A stretch of 64,000 bases of DNA from an uncultured Clostridia bacterium (GTDB lineage: Bacteria > Bacillota > Clostridia > Oscillospirales > Acutalibacteraceae). Location of the stretch: positions 1-64,000 of the forward strand of contig CANRAU010000006.1 in the NCBI GenBank assembly GCA_947628665.1, read 5' to 3'. Position 1 is the stretch's first letter. The number at the start of each line of letters is the position of its first letter. Position numbers and translations under genes: made by a program. The notes beneath the pieces were generated by a model that made no database searches, was not told the DNA's origin, and was given only the letters and a program-made list of their open reading frames with translations. This document shows positions 34,300 to 42,947 of this stretch, piece by piece.

Positions 34300-36218
34300 C
34301 AGTATTTTCTCGCTTTCTCTAAGTTTTCTTTTTTATTTGCGTAAGCCGTTTGCACAGCTTCGTTTTGCGATGTACTGGCAAGACCGACATGCCACCATGC
34401 GCCGTAACCGTCGGTCATGGATTTCGGCAGCACCTTGATGTCGATGAGCGTCGAAACGGTCTGCTTTTGGCTGTCCTTCAGTGCAAATTCCAGTTCCTCC
34501 ATGGTTTTGGCGGTGTAGGTCTTTACGCCGTAGCCGCTCGCCGCAGCGGCAAAATCGATCGGCACGAGGTCGCCGAGCAGTTCGCCGTTTTCGTCGCGGA
34601 AACGGAATTCCGTGGCGAGATTGCCGATGCCGTTGGACATTTCCAAATTATTGATGCAGCCGAAGCCGCTGTTGTCAAAGAGCAAAACATTGATTTTCTT
34701 ATGTTCCTGCACGGAGGTGACCAGCTCCGAATGGAGCATCAAATAGCTGCCGTCGCCGCACATGGCGTAAACCTCTTTTTCGGGGTCGGCGAGCTTCGAG
34801 CCGAACGCGCCCGCGATCTCGTACCCCATGCAGGAATAGCCGTATTCCATATTGTAGGAATAGCGGCTGTCGGAAGTCCACATCCGCTGTAAATCCCCCG
34901 GAAGCGAACCCGCCGCGCCGACGCAGATCGCGTCTGCGGGAATCATTTCGCGCACCTTGGCGACAGCCGCCGTCTGGGTCAGTCTGCCGCCGATCTTTTC
35001 GACGAATTCCGGAATGGTGCGCTTGTCGCGCGCCGCAATGAGGGGCTTGAAGTCTTCGCCATAGGCGTAATCCGCCAAAAACTGCATTTCCTTTTCCCAG
35101 CCCGCTTTGGCGTCTGCGATCTCGGTCGTGTAGGCGGAGCGATAGTTGTGCGCCGCAAGCGCCTTGTGCAGCGCCTCGATACCCAGTTTTGCATCGGCGA
35201 CCAGCTTCACCGCGTCGAGCTTATACGCGTCAAAGCGGGAGGTGTTGACGGTCAGGACCTTCACGTCGCTGCGGAACAGGGATTTGGAACCCGTGGTAAA
35301 GTCGGAGAAGCGCGTACCCACGCCCAAAATGACGTCCGCCTCTTTCGCGATCACGTTGCCTGCGGAATTGCCCGTGACGCCCAAGCCCCCGAGATTGTAC
35401 GGGTCGCTCGACAGGCAGGCAGTCTTACCGCTCTGCGTCTCGGCAAAGGGAATGTTGAACGCATGGCAAAACGCTTCGAGCGCTTCGCCCGCTTCGGAAT
35501 ACCGCACGCCGCCGCCGCAGATGACCAACGGCTTTTTCGCTTGCAAAAGCAGATCCGCCAGATCTGCCACTTCCTCGGCCGCGGGGGCGATACGGGTAAT
35601 TTTATGTACGCGTTTTTGGAAGAATGTCTCGGGGAAATCGTAGCTTTCGCCCTCCACATCCTGCGGCAGGCTGATGCAGACCGCGCCCGTTTCGGCGGTG
35701 TCCGTCAGCACGCGCATGGCATTCATCATGGCGCTCATCAGGCGTTCGGGGCGGGAAATTCTGTCCCAATAGCGGCAAACGGCCTTGTAGGCGTCGTTCG
35801 TCGTAACATCCAGCGAATACACCTGCTCGAACTGCTGAAGCACCGGGTCGGGCTGACGGGTCGAAAACGCGTCCGCAGGGAACAGCAGCAGCGGTACATG
35901 ATTGACCGTCGCGGTCGCGGCGGCCGTCACCATATTGGCGGCGCCCGGACCTATGGACGAGGAACAGGCAATGATCTTGCGGCGGTTGTTCTGCTTCGCA
36001 AACGCCGTCGCCGCATGCGCCATGCCCTGCTCGTTCTTGCCCTGATACACCGTAAGCCCGCCGCGCGCCGAATCCAGCGCTTCGCCGAGGCCGCAAACGA
36101 TGCCATGCCCGAAGATGGTAAATATCCCTTGCACAAACTTGGTTTCTTTGCCGTCAAAGGACACATATTGATTGTCTAAGAATTTGACCAAAGCCTGTGC
36201 GGTCGTCATATATGCCAT
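34299..36218 (-). CDS. iolD: 3D-(3,5/4)-trihydroxycyclohexane-1,2-dione acylhydrolase
   Basis: Thiamine-diphosphate enzyme that opens the cyclitol ring to give 5-deoxy-D-glucuronate. 639 residues, the usual length. The N-terminal PYR domain carries the conserved Glu region; the middle domain has [13 protein letters not shown]; the C-terminal PP domain has the ThDP motif MCGDGSYLM through [17 protein letters not shown] precedes the ATG. It follows iolB by 12 bp and couples to iolE by a one-base overlap. Confidence 0.97.
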   Translation of the reverse strand: MAYMTTAQALVKFLDNQYVSFDGKETKFVQGIFTIFGHGIVCGLGEALDSARGGLTVYQGKNEQGMAHAATAFAKQNNRRKIIACSSSIGPGAANMVTAAATATVNHVPLLLFPADAFSTRQPDPVLQQFEQVYSLDVTTNDAYKAVCRYWDRISRPERLMSAMMNAMRVLTDTAETGAVCISLPQDVEGESYDFPETFFQKRVHKITRIAPAAEEVADLADLLLQAKKPLVICGGGVRYSEAGEALEAFCHAFNIPFAETQSGKTACLSSDPYNLGGLGVTGNSAGNVIAKEADVILGVGTRFSDFTTGSKSLFRSDVKVLTVNTSRFDAYKLDAVKLVADAKLGIEALHKALAAHNYRSAYTTEIADAKAGWEKEMQFLADYAYGEDFKPLIAARDKRTIPEFVEKIGGRLTQTAAVAKVREMIPADAICVGAAGSLPGDLQRMWTSDSRYSYNMEYGYSCMGYEIAGAFGSKLADPEKEVYAMCGDGSYLMLHSELVTSVQEHKKINVLLFDNSGFGCINNLEMSNGIGNLATEFRFRDENGELLGDLVPIDFAAAASGYGVKTYTAKTMEELEFALKDSQKQTVSTLIDIKVLPKSMTDGYGAWWHVGLASTSQNEAVQTAYANKKENLEKARKY

Positions 36219-36230
36219 AAGAGTACCTCC

Positions 36231-37001
36231 TTATTTCTCGTCCAGCAGCCATTTGTGTTCGGGCGCGTCGATGCGGGTCTTGCGCCACGGATCGCCGTCC
36301 AAATGGCGGATCATCCAAACGTAATACATGGAATAGCCGGGCGCTGCGACCTGCTGATGCGTTTGCATCGGCGTGATGGCCAATGCGCCGCCGTTTTGTA
36401 TCTTATAACAATCGTCGCCATTGAAGCCGACGCCGAAGCCCTGGGGTTTGTCGAATTCATAGTAATAAAGCTCGGGCTGCGGATGATAGTGCGGCGGATA
36501 GCTCGACCAACAGCCGGGCTTGTGGAACACTTCGCCTAAAACCATATTGGAATACGGCGCGCTTTCATAATCAAATACCGTCAGCACCTGCCTGTGCGCC
36601 GTACCGTTCCACTGTTCCTTGCCGAATTCCTGAAGCATACAATTTTCGGGCGTGTACCAAACGGTGTCGAAATCCCGTTCATTATCGGTCTGCTGGATGA
36701 GAATACGCGCGTCCGTTTTCGCCGTTACGCTCGCCGCCTTGCCCTTCGAGAAATGCAGACAGTAGGGTTTATCCAAAAAAGGACTTCTGCGCACCGCGCT
36801 GCGGGTCTCCCCCGCAAAGGCATATTCGACCTCGCCTTGCAGAAGCAGGATCGCGGTTTCGTTGCCCTTGCTGCACACGGTCAGGGATTCGCCGCTGTTT
36901 AACAGCCTGACCTTAATGGTCATAAGCATATCGGCGTTTTTGCCGCCCATTTCGCAAAGCAGCTTTTCGTTATTTTCGTTGAATTGCGGGTTTTCGTACA
37001 T
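36231..37001 (-). CDS. iolB: 5-deoxy-glucuronate isomerase
   Basis: Isomerises 5-deoxyglucuronate to 5-dehydro-2-deoxy-D-gluconate. The 256-residue bicupin has the metal-binding motif PPHYHPQPELYYYEF near residue 168, with later ligands in THQQVAAPG. It is a little shorter than typical IolB (about 270). GGAG precedes the ATG. It sits between the SanA-like gene and iolD and completes the canonical chain. Confidence 0.95.
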   Translation of the reverse strand: MYENPQFNENNEKLLCEMGGKNADMLMTIKVRLLNSGESLTVCSKGNETAILLLQGEVEYAFAGETRSAVRRSPFLDKPYCLHFSKGKAASVTAKTDARILIQQTDNERDFDTVWYTPENCMLQEFGKEQWNGTAHRQVLTVFDYESAPYSNMVLGEVFHKPGCWSSYPPHYHPQPELYYYEFDKPQGFGVGFNGDDCYKIQNGGALAITPMQTHQQVAAPGYSMYYVWMIRHLDGDPWRKTRIDAPEHKWLLDEK

Positions 37002-37021
37002 AGCTTTTTCTCCGTTTCCTG

Positions 37022-37717
37022 TCAGATTTGCGTTTTATCATCCGTCAGCGCACCGCTGCCGCTTATGGGGATCGTCTCCCCGAGATAGGTAGGCTCGGGC
37101 TGTGCGATGCACCATAAGAAATCCTTCGTTCTCGCGACCGCCTCGCGTATGTCGTTGGTGATCGGATATTGAAGCTTTTCCGCCTTTATGCCGTAGGCGT
37201 CTATCCCTAACTTGCGCGCGTCGTAAACCGCCCTGTAAAGGTGATAGCCTTGCGTGACGATAACCATTTTCTTTACGGCAAAAACGTCGCGCGCACGGTA
37301 CATGGACTCATAGGTGGAAAAGCCCGCATGATCCATGAAGACATTGTCCGCCGGAACACCCGCATCGATGGCATAGGTTTTCATGACGTTGACCTCGTCA
37401 TGCGTTTTGCGGCCATGGTCGCCGCTCATCAGCATACGTTCGGTGCATCCGGTTTCATACACCTGCAAGCCGAAGTCCAGCCGTTCTTGCAGCATTGGGG
37501 AGGGTTCGCCGTCCCAAAGCCCCGCGCCGAGCACCATCACACAGTCGTAGGTATCCGTTATCGGCGCATCTAAATCCAAAATATAGTCTTTGGCATAGGA
37601 AACGACGTACATATTGACGCCGACCACAAAGCTGAGCGCCAAAACGCCGAGCGCCAACAGCAAACCGACGGCATGCTTGAGCAGTTTCCTTTTCTTCGGC
37701 TCTACGTTCTTGAACAT
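37022..37717 (-). CDS. SanA/YdcF-like DUF218 membrane protein inside the iol operon
   Basis: A 231-residue protein with one N-terminal membrane helix (residues about 15-35) and a DUF218 fold outside: DCVMVLGAGLWDGEPSP, then MLMSGDHGRKTHDEVNVM and the closing MVIVTQGYHLYRAVYDAR. SanA/YdcF proteins affect envelope permeability in enterobacteria, and their chemistry is not settled. Here the gene lies between iolC (13 bp) and iolB (20 bp), all same strand, so it is expressed with inositol catabolism. No role in that pathway is known. Confidence 0.88.
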   Translation of the reverse strand: MFKNVEPKKRKLLKHAVGLLLALGVLALSFVVGVNMYVVSYAKDYILDLDAPITDTYDCVMVLGAGLWDGEPSPMLQERLDFGLQVYETGCTERMLMSGDHGRKTHDEVNVMKTYAIDAGVPADNVFMDHAGFSTYESMYRARDVFAVKKMVIVTQGYHLYRAVYDARKLGIDAYGIKAEKLQYPITNDIREAVARTKDFLWCIAQPEPTYLGETIPISGSGALTDDKTQI

Positions 37718-37730
37718 CCTATCCCCGCCC

Positions 37731-38747
37731 TCAGGCTCTGGCGATCATTTCCCCGTATTCTTCTTTTTCCTTTTGAATAAAGTCCCTTATTGCGTCCACC
37801 GTTGGCATATCCTGCGAACAGGCGTGGGACGCTATGAGCAGGGATGCGGACGCAGACCCGAATTCCAGCGCATCGATGATCTCGAAGCCCTCAAACAGGC
37901 CGTACAGGAACGCCGAAGCATAGCCGTCGCCGCCGCCGAAGGATTTCAGGAGCTTAATGGGGAACGGCTTGATCGAATAGCTCTGCCCGTCGTTGGTATA
38001 GGCGGTCGAACCCTCCTTGCCGTGCTTGATAATGACGATCTTGGCGTTATAGCTGTGCCACAGCGCCGCGCTTTCCCGATCGGTCATGCCGACGCGAATG
38101 AGCCGCTCGGTCAAATCATATTCCTCGCGCGAGCCGAGAATGACGTCGGCTTCTTTCGCGACGGCGGAATAATAGATCGCGATCTCGTCTTCGCTCTTCC
38201 AGTTGTACGCGCGGTAGTCGATGTCAAAAATGATCGGCACGCCGTTTCTCTTGGCCAGCGCGACCGCCTTGAGCGCCGCTTCACGCGAGGGGCTTTCGGC
38301 AAGCGCCGTACCCGAGATCAAAAGCGCTTTGGTCTGTTTTATGTAATCCTCGTCGATGTCGGCGACGTCGAGCTTCAAATCGGCGGCTTCGTTGCGGTAC
38401 ATCAAAATGGAGCTTTCGGTTTCGGACTTGATCTCGGTAAAGGTCAGACCGATCTTTTCGCCGTTTTCACAGCGTTTGATATGCGACGTGTCAATGCCCT
38501 CGTTTTGGAAATAATCCGTCACGAACGTGCCGAGCTGATCGTCCGAAACCCGCGCAAAAAAGCCTACCTTTTTGCCCAGACGCGCAAGCCCTACCGCGAT
38601 ATTGGCGGGCGAGCCGCCGAGGTAACGCTTAAAGGTCGTGCTTTCGTTTAAGGGGCAGTAATAATCGGTGGGGTTGAAATCTACCGCCACACGGCCAAGC
38701 AAAATCAAATCGTACTTTTTACTCTGATCGAATTGAATGTATTGCAT
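37731..38747 (-). CDS. iolC: 5-dehydro-2-deoxygluconokinase
   Basis: PfkB-family kinase that phosphorylates 5-dehydro-2-deoxygluconate (DKG) with ATP. The 338-residue protein has LGRVAVDFNP near the start, the substrate motif GGSPANIAVGLARLG and the catalytic-base motif GGGDGYASAFLYGL, where the second residue is Gly instead of the common Ala. ATG 38747 has GAAGGAG 5 nt before it; the upstream in-frame start lacks one. It follows iolJ by 45 bp. Confidence 0.95.
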   Translation of the reverse strand: MQYIQFDQSKKYDLILLGRVAVDFNPTDYYCPLNESTTFKRYLGGSPANIAVGLARLGKKVGFFARVSDDQLGTFVTDYFQNEGIDTSHIKRCENGEKIGLTFTEIKSETESSILMYRNEAADLKLDVADIDEDYIKQTKALLISGTALAESPSREAALKAVALAKRNGVPIIFDIDYRAYNWKSEDEIAIYYSAVAKEADVILGSREEYDLTERLIRVGMTDRESAALWHSYNAKIVIIKHGKEGSTAYTNDGQSYSIKPFPIKLLKSFGGGDGYASAFLYGLFEGFEIIDALEFGSASASLLIASHACSQDMPTVDAIRDFIQKEKEEYGEMIARA

Positions 38748-38792
38748 CGTATTCTCCTTCATCCGTCGCCCCCAAGGGGGAAACCCACGGTT

Positions 38793-39632
38793 TTATTGCA
38801 TATTGAAAATCTCGATATGGCGTTTCACGTTCCGGTAAACGCCCTCGACCTCGCAGGAGGAAAGCTCGAAGAAATTCGGTTTGCCTTCGCGGTTGTCACA
38901 GTACGCCTTGGCGTAGGAAGCCAGCGCATCGAAGCTCGCCGTTGCAATGTTGATTTTGCGCACACCAAGCTCTATGCACCGGCGGAACATTTCAGCGGTG
39001 ATCCCCGTACCGCCGTGCAGCACCAAAGGCGTTTGGACGGCTTTGTGGATCTGTTCAAGCACATCGAATCGCAATTCGGGCAGTTTGGGGTAATTGCCGT
39101 GGGCGTTGCCGATGGCGACCGCGAGCGCGTCCACGCCCGTTTCGTCGCAAAAACGCACGGCGTCCTTCGGGTCGGTGCAAAGGATTTGATGCGCCTTGCC
39201 CTCTCCCTCGTTGCCGCCAACCACACCAAGCTCCGCTTCGACCGTGGCATCGTAATCCCCGGCGAGATTTACGATGTTTTTCACGGTTTCGATATTCTCT
39301 GCAAGCGGCATCTGCGAGCCGTCAAACATCACCGACGAAAAGCCGATGTCCAGAGCCTTTGCGACCGTTTCGGGCTTCAGACCGTGATCGAGATGCACGG
39401 CGATATCCACATCCGCATTTTCCGCGGCGGCGATCATCATCGGGCCTATCAGTTCCAGCGGCGCATACGGCAAGCGCACCTCCGCGATTTGCAGGATGAT
39501 CGGTGTTTCGGCCTCCTCCGCCGCCTTCACCGCGCCCAAAATCATTTCCATATTGCCGACAGAAAACGCGCCGACGGCGATTTTTCTCTCTTCTGCCCGG
39601 TCGAGCAGGTCTTTCATCGCGACCAAAGCCAT
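38793..39632 (-). CDS. iolJ: 6-phospho-5-dehydro-2-deoxygluconate aldolase (class II)
   Basis: Class II zinc aldolase that splits DKG-phosphate into DHAP and malonate semialdehyde. 279 residues. Motifs: AFSVGNMEMILGAV, the metal site IAVHLDHG, VEAELGVVGGNEG, ALAVAIGNAHGNY and LVLHGGTGI. It resembles fructose-bisphosphate aldolase, but first place in the iol operon supports IolJ. The ribosome site is weak (GGAA). It is the promoter-proximal gene of the operon. Confidence 0.93.
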   Translation of the reverse strand: MALVAMKDLLDRAEERKIAVGAFSVGNMEMILGAVKAAEEAETPIILQIAEVRLPYAPLELIGPMMIAAAENADVDIAVHLDHGLKPETVAKALDIGFSSVMFDGSQMPLAENIETVKNIVNLAGDYDATVEAELGVVGGNEGEGKAHQILCTDPKDAVRFCDETGVDALAVAIGNAHGNYPKLPELRFDVLEQIHKAVQTPLVLHGGTGITAEMFRRCIELGVRKINIATASFDALASYAKAYCDNREGKPNFFELSSCEVEGVYRNVKRHIEIFNMQ

Positions 39633-39698
39633 TGCGTTCCAACACGCCTTTCTTTTTCTGTATACTTTTTAGGATATACCTTTTCCCATATTTGTATA

Positions 39699-39727
39699 AC
39701 TATAGCACGTTCCGCGTCGTTTTTCAA
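39699..39727 (-). promoter_or_regulatory. Promoter of the iol operon
   Basis: On the minus strand TTGAAA, 17 bp, TATAGT. The 60-nt leader contains two GTATA copies that might bind a regulator. No IolR-type gene is in the window. Confidence 0.75.
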
Positions 39728-39894
39728 TACGCTAAGAATCAGAAATCACACGGAATCGAGAAAAATACGGCAAAATAATCTGTGAAAAATCACAATAGAA
39801 AAACCATGTGCAGCCAAATCTCGCGGTTAATCTTGTTTGTTATGTTTTGCAGCATCTTAACAATTTGTTGAGAAAAATTTAGTCGCTTTATATA

Positions 39895-39923
39895 TAGACA
39901 GCTGTCAAACATTTCGTTATAAT
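39895..39923 (+). promoter_or_regulatory. Promoter of the AT-rich two-gene island
   Basis: TAGACA (39895-39900), 17 bp, TATAAT (39918-39923). Together with the iol promoter this accounts for the 380-bp stretch 39633-40012, which holds no other gene. Confidence 0.8.
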
Positions 39924-39952
39924 TAGTTTATAAGAATCGGGAGGTGATTCCA

Positions 39953-39964
39953 ATGGTTTTATAA
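39953..39964 (+). CDS. Three-codon minimal ORF after an extended Shine-Dalgarno
   Basis: GGGAGGTGATTCC lies directly before ATG-GTT-TTA-TAA. The Shine-Dalgarno extends far beyond normal complementarity to the 16S 3' end. The real start of the gene follows 49 nt later with its own GGGAGG. A minimal ORF of this kind could load or stall ribosomes. It nearly matches the leader at 309-324. Confidence 0.3.
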   Translation: MVL

Positions 39965-40012
39965 AGCTTGCACAATTCATAAATCATTGAGCGTGTTTTG
40001 GGAGGTTTAAAA

Positions 40013-40603
40013 ATGAAAAAGGTCAAAATCTTATTTATATGTACATTAGTTTGTATGCTGATTTTTTCTTGCACAATCAACACCTTTGCAATAAATGCAG
40101 AGCAGACTAAAAGCGAAGAGCATATCGTTGAATTAAAAATGCAAAATATACAAGAAGTAAAGACATTTAGCGGTTATGAAATCACCTGTGATTTGGTACA
40201 GGAAATAGAAAACCCATCCGAATCCGAGTCAACGTGTTCCATTGGCTGGATAATTGTCGGGTACGGTATGTTGAGGATGAGACTTATGCCGAATAACGGA
40301 TGTGGAACATTCAGCTGGTCTTTCACTTTGTCAAACGGGGATGTTATTACAAATGTTCGTGCTACATTTGTCGTAGAAAAAAATACAGCGTTATTTGATC
40401 CGAACATCGCCAAGGTTGACGTAAACAAACCTTACGGAATGCAGGTAAGCGTTTCCGGTTCAAAAGATTTTAGCTTTAACGAAACTTTATCTTACAGTCA
40501 AAAAATCAGATTCAAATGGAGCGGAGTTACCATTCGAGGTGTACGAGGCGGATATTCCTTACCGAGTGACAATCGTACAGGAACGGTAGAAGATTTTGTA
40601 TGA
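40013..40603 (+). CDS. Secreted protein of unknown function
   Basis: A 196-residue protein with a clear signal peptide (MKKVKILFICTLVCMLIFSC, cleavage probably after NTFA near residue 26). The mature part is beta-rich with four or five aromatic strands and the phrases CSIGWIIVGYGMLRMRLMP and GCGTFSWSFTLSNGD. I recognise no family. ATG 40013 has GGAGG 7 nt upstream. Base composition is clearly more AT-rich than the neighbouring operons. Its stop overlaps the next gene by 4 nt. Confidence 0.8.
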   Translation: MKKVKILFICTLVCMLIFSCTINTFAINAEQTKSEEHIVELKMQNIQEVKTFSGYEITCDLVQEIENPSESESTCSIGWIIVGYGMLRMRLMPNNGCGTFSWSFTLSNGDVITNVRATFVVEKNTALFDPNIAKVDVNKPYGMQVSVSGSKDFSFNETLSYSQKIRFKWSGVTIRGVRGGYSLPSDNRTGTVEDFV

Positions 40604-41436
40604 TGCATTTTAACAAAATAGACGATCCGGTTCCCATTTTTCTGCGCACAATATTTGAAAATACCGTTTATTCTGCTGCGCTCGAAAATTTGGAGTTTTT
40701 TTCCTGGCCGAATTTCCAATCGGAAAGCGAAGAAATTGTTTATCGGACATTACAGGATTCCCCCTCAATTCTCTATATACTGGCACAGCAAATCTTCCTG
40801 GAGGCCAACAAAAGCCGGAGGGACCGAAAAACCTCTTTTTCGCTGTCGTTGTTCCTTTCCCCGGAAGAATTTATAAAAAAGCAAAATACGCTGCAAGCCT
40901 TATTCGGCTCCCCGTGTACGTTTCCGGTAACGCATTTCGTTTTGGGGGAGTTTTGGCAAATCAATACAGACGGTGCGACGGCGTTCGGCAAGAAGATTTT
41001 TGAAAAAATCCATGCGGATGGCGCATTGCCGCCGGAAATTGACAAACTGTTTGTGGGAAAATCTATTGTATCCGATACGGCGTGCGGCACATATGAAATC
41101 ACAGCAGAGCCAACGGATTTTTCCGGCGCTTTTGCAAGTCCGTTTTTCCGAGAGCTCTGTGCAAACGAGACTGTGCGTTCCATAGATATATCCGCGTTGT
41201 CCGTAGAAGAATGCGCCGCCGCTCCCTTTTTTAAATATCTGTTGCAGCAAAAGAAAAAGCTTTACTTCTACGCAGAATCGTATAGATTTGCAAATAAGCG
41301 CGTTTCTAAGCACTTGCTTTGGGAAAGCGCAGTGGACGCCGACTTGCCGCAAAGGACAGAAAAGCCCCAAGCGCCGCTCCAAGACGCAAAAAATGTGATT
41401 AAACTAAACATTTACAAGACCGACAAGCGCACATAG
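40600..41436 (+). CDS. Unrecognised cytoplasmic protein coupled to the secreted protein
   Basis: A 278-residue soluble protein without signal or membrane segments and without a family I know. It starts by a 4-nt ATGA overlap with the preceding gene. It is rich in Phe, Lys and Glu, with phrases such as PSILYILAQQIFLEANKS and FKYLLQQKKKLYFYAESYRF. Composition is AT-rich relative to the iol operon. The conserved overlap implies that it works with, or is made in proportion to, the secreted partner. Confidence 0.75.
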   Translation: MMHFNKIDDPVPIFLRTIFENTVYSAALENLEFFSWPNFQSESEEIVYRTLQDSPSILYILAQQIFLEANKSRRDRKTSFSLSLFLSPEEFIKKQNTLQALFGSPCTFPVTHFVLGEFWQINTDGATAFGKKIFEKIHADGALPPEIDKLFVGKSIVSDTACGTYEITAEPTDFSGAFASPFFRELCANETVRSIDISALSVEECAAAPFFKYLLQQKKKLYFYAESYRFANKRVSKHLLWESAVDADLPQRTEKPQAPLQDAKNVIKLNIYKTDKRT

Positions 41437-41451
41437 CGTACACAATTTCAA

Positions 41452-41490
41452 AAGCGCATTGCAGAGGGATTTCTGCAATGCGCTTGTTTT
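41452..41490 (+). terminator. Terminator after the AT-rich island
   Basis: AGCGCATTGCAGA pairs with TCTGCAATGCGCT around a short loop, followed by TGTTTT. It probably works in both directions with the PII-like gene. Confidence 0.88.
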
Positions 41491-41836
41491 AATCTTCCGT
41501 TAAGCCGTCGGTAAAGCCGAGGGGCAGGGTCAGAAATACGCCCGTATTGGCGCGACCTAACCCGCCTGTCACTTCTAAAACGATCCGATGCGTTTTCTCA
41601 ATATCCGTTGCGGACATCGCCGCGAGCAGCATTCGACTCTTGTCGTCATCCTCGGGATTCAAATACTGCTGCAAAGAGCCGAACACGGGCGGTTTTTTCA
41701 GGCCGCTTTTCCCAAGCGCCTGCAAAACGCCCTCGCATTCCACCAACGTACCGCCGCGAATCCCCGCCTCCATCATGCGCACCAAAACCTGCTCCATCTG
41801 CTTTTTATCGTGCAGGATCAAAAACAAAAGCTGCAT
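41489..41836 (-). CDS. PII-like signalling protein
   Basis: A 115-residue protein with a ferredoxin-like PII fold: MQLLFLILHDKKQMEQVLVR, then MEAGIRGGTLVECEGVLQAL, matching the small non-canonical PII-like family that lacks the T-loop of GlnB. GGAGG precedes the ATG. It diverges from the RluA gene. The ligand is unknown; PII-like proteins in other bacteria bind nucleotides or sense metals or carbon status. Confidence 0.7.
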   Translation of the reverse strand: MQLLFLILHDKKQMEQVLVRMMEAGIRGGTLVECEGVLQALGKSGLKKPPVFGSLQQYLNPEDDDKSRMLLAAMSATDIEKTHRIVLEVTGGLGRANTGVFLTLPLGFTDGLTED

Positions 41837-41956
41837 AGCTTGCCTCCTCGGTTCGTTTGTAGTAAAATAGTTCTCGGTTCTTTGTCATTGGTATTGTACA
41901 CAAAGCGCCTGCAAAATGCAAGAGCGGAGTTCATTTCAACAGAAAAGGATGAGAAC

Positions 41957-42844
41957 ATGGCGCGTCGGCTGGAATTTCATATTTCCTCGGACTACGAGGG
42001 GAAAAGTGTGCGGGAATTTTTAAAAAAAGAAGCGGACGTCTCCGCCCGTGTACTGCGTATTTTGAAAAACGATCCGCAAGGGCTTTCCCGCAACGGCGCG
42101 CATATTCGCACGATAGACCCTTTACATGAAAACGACGTTTTGACCCTGCTGCTGCCCGACGACAAGGCCGTTTCGGTGTCCGCACCAACGCCAATACCGC
42201 TGGATATTCTGTACGAGGACGACGATTTGATCCTCATCAACAAGCCTGCGGGGCTTGCCATGCATGAAACGCACAACCATCAGGGCGACGCGCTTTCCAA
42301 CGCACTCGCATTCTATTTTGCCCGACAGGGCGTCTCAGCGGTATTCCGCGCAGTCGGCAGGCTCGATAAGGGCACTTCGGGCGTGGTGGTCTGCGCCAAA
42401 AACAAATACTGCGCTTGGCGGCTGGCAGGCGCGATCGAAAAGACGTACTTGTGCTTAGTCTGCGGCAAATACGAGGGCAGCGGCACGATTGACGCGCCGA
42501 TCATTCGTCCCGACCCCAATAAGACGCTGCGGGCGGTGGGAAGCGGCGGCGAACGTGCCGTTACGCATTGGCAGGCGCTGAAAACGGACGGCATATGCAC
42601 GCTTTTGCGCATTCGGCTTGAAACCGGACGCACGCACCAAATCCGCGTGCATTTTGCGCATCTCGGCACGCCGCTTGTGGGGGACGCCATGTATGAAAGC
42701 CCCGATCTGCGCCTAAGCCATCAGGCGCTGCACTGCGCTACCTGCACATTCACGCATCCCGTCACGGGAGAGCGGCTGGAAATCCACGCGCCCATGCCTG
42801 ACGACATGGCGGCGTTGGTCGAGTCTATGTCCGATTGCCCGTAA
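41957..42844 (+). CDS. RluA-family pseudouridine synthase
   Basis: Makes pseudouridine in rRNA or tRNA. The 295-residue protein has an N-terminal S4-like domain, then the RluA core: LINKPAGLAMHE, the catalytic Asp in VGRLDKGTSGVVV, and LETGRTHQIRVHFAHLG. ATG 41957 follows AAAGGATG; the longer frame runs into the PII-like promoter region and is rejected. Which RNA position is modified cannot be told. Confidence 0.93.
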   Translation: MARRLEFHISSDYEGKSVREFLKKEADVSARVLRILKNDPQGLSRNGAHIRTIDPLHENDVLTLLLPDDKAVSVSAPTPIPLDILYEDDDLILINKPAGLAMHETHNHQGDALSNALAFYFARQGVSAVFRAVGRLDKGTSGVVVCAKNKYCAWRLAGAIEKTYLCLVCGKYEGSGTIDAPIIRPDPNKTLRAVGSGGERAVTHWQALKTDGICTLLRIRLETGRTHQIRVHFAHLGTPLVGDAMYESPDLRLSHQALHCATCTFTHPVTGERLEIHAPMPDDMAALVESMSDCP

Positions 42845-42885
42845 GCGCAGCGGATTCCCCCCAAAAACGCTGCATACGTTTCATA

Positions 42886-42921
42886 GAAAAACCTCCCTTG
42901 CAAAGCGCAAGAGAGGTTTTC
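42886..42921 (-). terminator. Terminator of the SH3-glucosaminidase gene
   Basis: GAAAAACCTC(C)CTTGC pairs with GCAAG(A)GAGGTTTTC around a short loop; on the minus strand a T run follows. Confidence 0.85.
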
Positions 42922-42947
42922 GTTAATTTAGAAGTGCTTTACGTTCT

